Part shown: one piece after another, positions 57,174-64,000 of the stretch | Layout: each line of letters starts with the position of its first letter | How positions within the stretch are numbered: position 1 is the first letter of the stretch | NCBI RefSeq assembly: GCF_033439725.1 | Contig: NW_026944384.1 | Location: forward strand, 5,456,001 to 5,520,000 | Reading direction: 5' to 3' | Origin: Neurospora tetraspora | Taxonomy: Eukaryota > Ascomycota > Sordariomycetes > Sordariales > Sordariaceae | Length of the DNA stretch: 64,000 bases | Position numbers and translations under genes: made by a program | Notes under the pieces: generated by a model | What the model was told of the DNA's origin: nothing | Database searches by the model: none | What the model saw: only the letters and a program-made list of their open reading frames with translations

Positions 57174-57965
57174 TCAACCCAAGCAGGCTGGCTTAAAATC
57201 CTCAAGCTTGAAGAAGACGTCGGGTTCGCCTAAATCTAAGTGAAACTGTTAGCATCTGTCATGAGAAATCTGCTATAAGAACGAAAAAAAAAACAATGAG
57301 ACCGAGCCCTCAAGAACATACACTTGTACGAACCGGCGGCACCAACATCCTCACCCTCACCGCTGCTCTCAATCTTTACCTTGCGATCCTCCCCGGGGGC
57401 ACCTTCGCCTCCATCCTCAGCATTCCCGAAACACTCTTTCTCCATCATGATTTTCAACAACCTCTCAATACCCTTCTCTACAGCCATTAGCCTGTTGCCC
57501 CTCCTCTTATGATTCACCAAAACCCGACCCTTCTGCTCAAAGATAACGAGGTAAATCTCCTCTTTATCGCGCAGTCTGCTCAGACCCTCGACAATGGAGT
57601 GGTAGAGGGCGGATGCTTCGTCATCGATGTAGTCTTTGTTTTGGTTTTGGTAGTCTGACTTCCACTTGGGAGATTGCAGGAGAAAGTGCTCCGCTACCTG
57701 GCTGGCCTGGTTCATGTTGTCAAATGTCCTGATGTTTCTGGGCAGGAGCTTGGTGAGACGGTCGAGAGCGTCGGCGCTGTAGGGGATGTCGGTGGCCTGG
57801 TCTTTTGAGTGTCAGGGTTAGCTCAGCTTGCTTTCACCTTTTACGTTTCCTTGGGATGTGATGAGTGAGTGATACGATACCTTCGATGATGATGGACAGA
57901 GTCCTGCGAGCGGAGTCCAGCGCAACGACACCGGTAGACGCGGGGTCCGAGAAAGGTGAGGCCAT
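57174..57965 (-). CDS. Unknown small protein, three exons
   Basis: Model: 57965-57881, 57801-57322 and 57229-57174, giving 206 aa. It starts MASPFSDPASTGVVALDSAR and continues RTLSIIIEDQATDIPYSADA across intron 1 (79 nt). The middle part has TKLLPRNIRTFDNMNQASQV, SDYQNQNKDYIDDEASALYH and KEEIYLVIFEQKGRVLVNHK, and looks like a compact alpha/beta domain. A Gly/Glu-rich stretch (EDGGEGAPGEDRKVKIESSG) precedes the C terminus, which the model gives as EPDVFFKLEDFKPACLG. Exon 3 is less sure: the donor could be TACAA|GTGTAT or T|GTATGT and the acceptor CACTTAG or ATTTAG. Both GTATGT choices lead into the same frame. No known family is recognised. Confidence 0.6.
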
Positions 57966-60118
57966 GGTGATGAGGCGAGATGTATTACGTGACGATTTGA
58001 TATAGCTCACACGAGTAGTTGGCGATGGAGTCTGGGGGTTTGATATTGTCTAGCACGTAGAGTAACGGACCAAAACGGAAATCAAGAATGATGAGTGAGG
58101 AGGGAAGAGATTCACGAACTGCAAAATTTCAGAAGAAAGTGGAAAGAGGAAGATCGGAGACGAGCACCAAGACGAGTACCTTAGGTAGTTAAATACTCGC
58201 CGACAGAAGCCTTCAAGGTTCTCTCGAGTATGAACTATGAACTGGTTCACACTATAAGTCCTCGAAGAAAGAGAGATGAGATGAAACACACAAAACCGAT
58301 AAGAAGATAGGAACCAGCATGAACTATTCCGCCTCAAATGCAATGCTTATCAGTATGCCGACGAGAGGAAGCAGCACAAACACAATAACAACAGAAGAGA
58401 AAACCTACCCATACATAAGTACACTCATTCACACAGACACATATACTTCCATATTCTTGTGAGACTTTCCACCACAACACACGGCAGTTTTGACCGCCAA
58501 AATGAATCAATATCCAATCTCCAGGTCATTCCTCTTCAGGTTCCCCCAGCACTTTTACGTTTTTCTTTTTTTTTTTTTCACCTCGTTCGTGAGCCGTTTT
58601 TGACAGTGCTTTTCAGGGTCAATTGCAAATGCGGCTGCTACAAATGCAACTAGGCCACTCGAAAATCAGGCAGGGGCACCAACTTCCGTTAAAAGTAGGT
58701 ATCTTATTCGTTTAGTAGAGGATACCAATACCAATACCAAATCTTAAAAAAAACCAGGAAGGCTGCCGTGTGGTAGATAATTCATTGCCCCATAAAGTGG
58801 TGGAATGTATGTGCCTGCCTGTAGGAAGAGGTATATGTGTGTAGTGTAGGTTATGTTGTATCCAACAGAAGCACACTCCATGCCCACCAGATAAGATGGG
58901 AGTCAAAATCTGGGTTGTCGTCATTCACGGGGTAGTGTGGATGTTGACAACTAACTGCTCAAGTCTAAAAATTTTAGACTAAGGGGTTTGAGAGATGAGA
59001 TGGGCCGGGAAAACAAAGACATAATGAGGATATTGTCGCTATGACCAACCAAAGAGAAAGGGTGATCGAATGAGGACGGGAGACAATAACTTAACTTTGT
59101 ATAGTAGGGCCAAGTAAGTATGGGAAGCATCGATCTTGATTTGTTCAAAATAGCGGGCGGAATATCAAGCTTTTTTGAACACACCCCGGTTGAGCAAGCG
59201 TACGAGGCCAGCTCGCTCGCCCATCATATAGTCTAGGTCTTGAGACCTTTTACCGCAGTTCTCGGCGGGCAATCACAACAATCTCGTCAGTTTTGTTGTA
59301 GACGAGGCTCCACCTATATACAAGGGTTTATTTAGAGCATCAGGATCGTGGATTTCATGACCACTGACTGGACACTCGGGCAAAAGAAAAGAGAAAGTCG
59401 CCCGGAATCGCTTTAACTCTTTTCCCGGATAAACTTTTGGCTTCTAGGATAGTGGTTTGGATTGATGGCGACTGGCAAGGAACTTGGTATTTTATGTCCA
59501 AGGTACTTGGTTTCGGTAGAGAGAGGAGAGGTAGCGGTGTTGATGATGATGATGTGTGGGAAATGGTTGATGGTGTCTTTTATTTCTCACAGTGGTGCTT
59601 CGGTAGATGTAGCCAAACACTTATGATCCAGATTCTTCTGTGAAGAGAGGACATGCTTAGTAGCTGTTCTCCTGATGATCAAGCAAGCAGATACCTACTC
59701 AAGTCTGGTTTTGTCGAAGAGCTATTGAATCAGAGCAAATGCCTTCAATGACCGTTGCACCGTCACAAGAATTCTATATACTAGCCGGGAACGTCATAAT
59801 TCTTTACTCCCCAACCAAGATCACACAAGAAAGACTCAGTAGCAAGTGGAGTCATCAAACTTTCATTCTTCTCATCCACATCATCATACTTCATATCTCA
59901 TACCCACTCGCTAAAGCCAAAAGTCAAAAGCCAAAAGCCAAAACAAACTTCATAATGCTCCAAACTCCTAGGGATCAAGGCTCAAACAGGCCTGCAAAAC
60001 CCCCAACGACAAATATCCAGCCTCCCACCATTTACTTTTGCCTTTCCATATTTGTATCTCAAAACCCACGTATGCAACCAGTCCCCCAGCCAAACGTACG
60101 TATTCTTACATAACCTTT

Positions 60119-60150
60119 CATCCATCCATCAATCCATCAATCCATCAATC
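60119..60150. repeat. CATCAATC-type microsatellite
   Basis: CATCCATCCATCAATCCATC continuing AATCCATCAATC; four units of CATCAATC/CATC. Confidence 0.9.
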
Positions 60151-60201
60151 GTCTTATGTCATCCCATGTCATTCCCAGTGTTAGATGAGGGCACCGTAGT
60201 G

Positions 60202-60250
60202 AAGGAGGTGTCAAGGAGATGTCAAGGAGGTGTTAAGGAGGCGTCAAGGA
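60202..60250 (+). repeat. 11-bp tandem repeat, four units
   Basis: Units AAGGAGGTGTC, AAGGAGATGTC, AAGGAGGTGTT and AAGGAGGCGTC, followed by a partial AAGGA. No coding context. Confidence 0.9.
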
Positions 60251-61587
60251 AAATAAAGTGAAGATCCCAAAGAGCAAGTCCGTGCCGCCTATTTGCATGC
60301 CATCCACATGGAAGCGGAACGGTAGCGAGAAGTGTCAGTCAGTTCAGAAGAGTAGAGAGATCACCACTGGTCTCGATCCCCTCTTCCTCAAATTCCGTTT
60401 TTCCGGTACGGGCCCGGCTCGGTGTTGTGTTGTCGAGGAAAGGGGTGTGTAGTCGTTGTGTTTGTAGGCAAGGGGGTGGATGCGTGTGTAATGGAACCCT
60501 ACGGACAGCTGATGTGATGAATACCCGCGACTTTTGCTCCTGTTGCTTTTGTTGCTTGATGTGGGCGGGTGAACCGGTGTTACTCTCTTGACTGCTGCTC
60601 TCGCTGAGAGGGTTGGAATAAGGTTGCAGCCAGAGCCAGAATCAGGGGGCCAGCGGCACGGCGGGGTCGGGGCTGAAAGGTTCGTGTTCGGTAGTGACCA
60701 CTCGTCACTCCCACCAGCTAGCCAATCCAAGCCAGCTATCGCGCAACATGCTCAGGTATGAGAACAACCTGATTGTCGCTTTGGTTACCGATGTTTAAGC
60801 AATAGCTTAGACATAGCTGTGCTTGCTCTTGTTGGCGAGTCGTTGTAGTGTCGGAGCATTGAAATAGTGATCGCTCAGTACCTTGTTAACTGCTCTCCTC
60901 TTGCTACTCATTCCTTGGTAGAGGCAGTGTCGGTTATACCCGGCGGCACCAAACTACCCCCGCCGCTCCCAGCAGACAGGGCAGATAGGCAAGCAAGTAC
61001 CTTGATAGTGCTCGTGGGTGACATTTGTCGTGATGTGCCGCAATACCACCCCCATCCAATCCGATCTGCAAGCAAATCTATACCGGAACCAGTTATCACA
61101 GCGACCGTGACACGAGAGCCTTCCCGATCTTCGACCGGGATGATACTCCGTGGGACCGAACGTGGTGAAGGGCAGAGGGGGTATGCTCCTGTCTGTGACC
61201 ATGATACGCCACCACGAGAAAAGCAAGAATGCGCTGAGACAACTGAGCTTCTGGACTTCCTCCCTCTTGGTGGGTAGTCCTGACATCAACTGATGGGTGG
61301 ACTTTCGGATGTGTGTGGATGTGTGTTCTGCTTGTATGTCCTCGTTCGGCCAGCCCCGCAGCAGTGGGCGACAATGTGTTCGGTGCGCGGTTAAATCACC
61401 GGGAGCTCCCGACCACGGATTCGTTCCTTCGTCTTTCGTTTGGTGCTACCCCAATATCTTCCCTCCTCTTCGCTTCCTACAATCACTCTTGGCTCCAATA
61501 CCATGGTCATGTGAGATACGCCCAAACAAGCCATCAGAGTGGGATGGATGTATGAGTATGATATAGGCATATGCCCTTGGGCTGTCT

Positions 61588-62383
61588 TCACATATGATAT
61601 CCACCGTTGGTGCTCAACTCAGGGTACGCGTACAAGTCCAGATCAAAGCCAGTGCTGCTCATTGCCGTACTTGTTGTTGGCAGCGGCGGATGCTGGTAAG
61701 CCAGGTTGCTGGTGGTTGTGTAACCAATATCCTTGAACTGAGAAGCTTTGAGCGCCTCATATTCTGCCTCGAGCGCAGCGTAGGCCTGGCCAAGGGTATT
61801 GTTGTGTTGTTTGGCCTCATTGAGCATCTGCTCGAGGTCCTTTATCCGTTGGTCCTTGCGTTCCCGATAAGCTCTCTGGGAAGCGCGGTTTTGGGCTCTT
61901 CGACGCTGTTGATAGACATTGGGTTAGTTTTGTCCTTACAGCCATTGTTCGTTCATACAGATATGAGCGGGAAAGACACAAGATCTATCACATACCGATA
62001 GGACAGACGGAGGGGCATTCTTATACCGGTTTTCTCGTTTCCTTTTAGGCTTCTGCTCTTGGGTCGGTTGCTGCGAGGACTCATCTTCCGACTCCAGGCC
62101 TTGATAGACGCCAGAATACATGTTGGGGTCCATTAGGGAAGCCATATTGTACTGCCACGCTATTGTTAGTCTCCCAAAAGCACACACGGGCGTCGTCAAT
62201 ACTCACTGGTGAGTTAACTGAGCTTTGAGATCCCGAAGAGTGTGCGTCCAGATATTGATCTGATTCCGCATACATGTACCGAATGGAGCTCTCAGAGGTC
62301 GGCATATCGACGAAGTGGTTGAAGTCATCCATAACAAGATGTTGTTGACTTGTAGGAGGGTATCGTTGAGAAGATGTTGACAT
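61588..62383 (-). CDS. bZIP transcription factor, Yap/AP-1-like
   Basis: Three exons: 62383-62207, 62151-61996 and 61905-61588, all phase 0, giving 216 aa. The basic region is split by intron 2: exon 2 ends KRKRENRYKNAPPSVLS and exon 3 begins RRRAQNRASQRAYRERKDQR. The NRASQRAYRERK core, with Gln in the DNA-contacting position, is the fungal Yap/Pap1 type. A leucine zipper follows (IKDLEQMLNEAKQHNNTLGQ, then AYAALEAEYEALKASQF). The N-terminal half is Ser/Gln/Asp-rich and may activate transcription. No Cys-rich redox domain is present, unlike Yap1/Pap1, so it is not the oxidative-stress regulator itself. It acts in the nucleus as a dimer; the target genes cannot be told. In intron 1 a nearer TAG (8 nt upstream of the chosen CAG) would shift the frame. 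Confidence 0.9.
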
Positions 62384-64000
62384 ATATGGAACGATAGAGG
62401 ATGCTTGAGATACGCTTCCGCAACTGGTTGAGCAGATAGAAGTAGGCTCAAGTATCGAGCTGTTACTGCAGATGAGGAGGATATCGATGCCTGATGTGTG
62501 AGGATCTCAAGGCTCGTTCGCCATTCGAAAGTCGCAAGGGCCCCGTTATTATATAACCGTCCGGAGGGACGAGGCTTATCTGACTCCCCCTAGCTGTGCC
62601 GGGCAGCCAATTACCCATGCAGATGGCCCCGTTGAAAGCAGTGACAGCAAGGCAAGACAATGCGCCCAGCCATCTCGCCTTACAAGGTCCTCAGGAAACC
62701 CATATGTCTGTCTTTTGAGCAGATTTTGTTGAAGAAGTCCACAATACAATTTATCCCAAGTTGAAAGCCTCAACTGGGTATTTTGGTCCAAGATGGAGAT
62801 CATTCGGTGTGCACATCTGCATGCCAATATGCGGGTGGGTAGCTTTTCCGTGTAACGCGAATATGTAAGACGGCTGACAGGGGTAAACGGAGGGAACTCG
62901 CATGTACACCACTGCGGTAGACGCTTCTGGTGTACAAAGACCTCTCAAGTGCCATAAAAATGTGCATTTGGTACAGAAAGAGCTTCAATTTTGACAGTAG
63001 GCAGTGTACACACGAGTCATGGGTATCCACGTGCTAGCTTCTAAGAGGGCACGGTACGGACTTCTGAATGGCTCGATGCCACAATATCGTGCACCACAGC
63101 CACTTGCCGATTGCTTAACACCGCGTGAGTTTTGGATTCTCTACCGCCCTTGTTTTGTCCAGAACTGTCCTAGTTCTCTGGGGAAGTAGTAGACCTGTGG
63201 TGAATGCAACAGCAAGACTCCGATCATGCGCCGGTGGTCTGAGTTCGTCTTGTCTCGCCGACCAAAAAGGTAACCCGGGGTGTCGATAACCTGTTGAGAA
63301 TTTGCCAATGCTTTGTGGGAACCGTCCGTTCCATATAACTTGTCAAGACTGGTACTGTGTAGTCTCGAGGATGTGAGATGAGCAACTGTAGATGTGCGGT
63401 AGTCGTTCGTGACATAGCCCTATGGATCTCAACGCTACGGCCTCCTTGCAGGGTACAAGCCCGTGCCGGACTAGGACATGGCCTCCATGCCCCTGAGCTT
63501 TTTGAGCCAAGAAGCTTCGGTAGCAGGATCGTGCTGAGATGTATCTCTGTCGGTCCTAGCCGTCGTCCGACTTGGGGTGGCCAGCTCGCCCAACCCAAGA
63601 ACTCCAAGAAGAGGTGCAAGGTACCCTAAGCGAGATCTGGCAAGTGTTAAGCCTCCCCTTTTCCCTATCAGGAAGCTAAAGCATGACGTCGAGAGGTAGC
63701 CTCGAGAATAAAACGGTTGTCTTTAGTCATCCCGGGTCAATATTAACACTGGATGGATGTTCAACATCACCAAACCTGATATGTGCCCCGCTGCCGTACG
63801 GCCCTGCCGAAGACGGCCGGTTTGAGCCTCTCTGCTGTACCACACGCCCACATCGCTATATGGGTACGGGAGCCTAGGCAACTGAATTCTTCCTTCAACC
63901 AAGGACCTCCAATTTGACTGGGATGAGGTAAGGCCGGGACTTCAACGGTGAAGGCGCAAAGGGTGCGATTAGTGAACCATTCAATGGGCTTTATGGCACC
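62384..64000. other. bZIP-gene upstream region to right window edge
   Basis: 1.6 kb without a supportable gene. Small open frames on both strands (for example 63224-63619 minus) lack domain or splice support. A coding exon of a gene mostly beyond the edge cannot be ruled out. Confidence 0.45.

Larger units (their letters stand above)
57966..61587. other. Gene-poor region, 3.6 kb
   Basis: No gene can be supported. Contents include a T-tract at 58561-58580, AAAGCCAAAAGTCAAAAGCC-type repeats at 59915-59945, a (CATCAATC)n-like tract at 60119-60150, and an 11-bp tandem repeat at 60202-60250. Short open frames on both strands show no domain. Confidence 0.45.

Overview
The window looks like genomic DNA of a filamentous ascomycete, most likely Neurospora or a close Sordariaceae relative. 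Introns are short (about 50-190 nt) with GTAAGT/GTATGT-type donors, CTAAC-like branch points and CAG/TAG acceptors. The nucleoside diphosphate kinase matches my memory of Neurospora ndk-1 almost residue for residue. Two long blocks (about 7.9-17.1 kb and 27.15-29.66 kb) have the extreme AT-rich, stop-filled texture expected after repeat-induced point mutation (RIP). No prokaryotic, plasmid or CRISPR feature is visible.

Layout, left to right: the 3' end of a secreted glycoside-hydrolase-like gene (+); an NCS1 purine/cytosine-type permease (-); the tRNA m1A58 methyltransferase catalytic subunit Trm61/Gcd14 (-); a small CipC-like stress/antibiotic-response gene (+). Next comes a 9.25 kb relic retroelement block flanked by 146-bp LTRs, with a younger solo LTR inside. 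Then a DUF3140 gene (-), the CAF-1 large subunit (-) and a fungal protein of unknown function (-). An 8 kb gene-poor stretch follows (23.9-32.1 kb), with a second RIP-like island and another solo LTR. Then SYG1/XPR1-type SPX-EXS protein (+), tRNA-Ser(AGA) (-), ndk-1 (-), ER glucosidase II alpha (+), an eqolisin-family (G1 peptidase) secreted protein (+), an Mrx11-like mitochondrial protein (-), a SINE-like repeat, an EF-hand MscS channel (-), a WW-domain protein (-), a small unknown gene (-) and a Yap/AP-1-like bZIP factor (-).

These are ordinary monocistronic genes and form no visible cluster. Individual links can be stated: Trm61 and tRNA-Ser belong to translation, CAF-1 to replication-coupled nucleosome assembly, glucosidase II to ER glycoprotein folding, SYG1 to phosphate/inositol pyrophosphate sensing, and the MscS protein to osmotic/Ca2+ responses. 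I found no clearly new multi-gene system. The best leads are an eqolisin homologue that seems to lack the catalytic Gln, a tRNA-headed element with a 19-20 bp repeat tail, an in-frame transmembrane extension upstream of ndk-1, and two solo LTRs with perfect target duplications inside RIP-degraded DNA.

Gene models were built by hand from open frames and GT-AG signals. Coding lengths of all multi-exon models are multiples of three. Family assignments rest on recognised motifs, not on searches.
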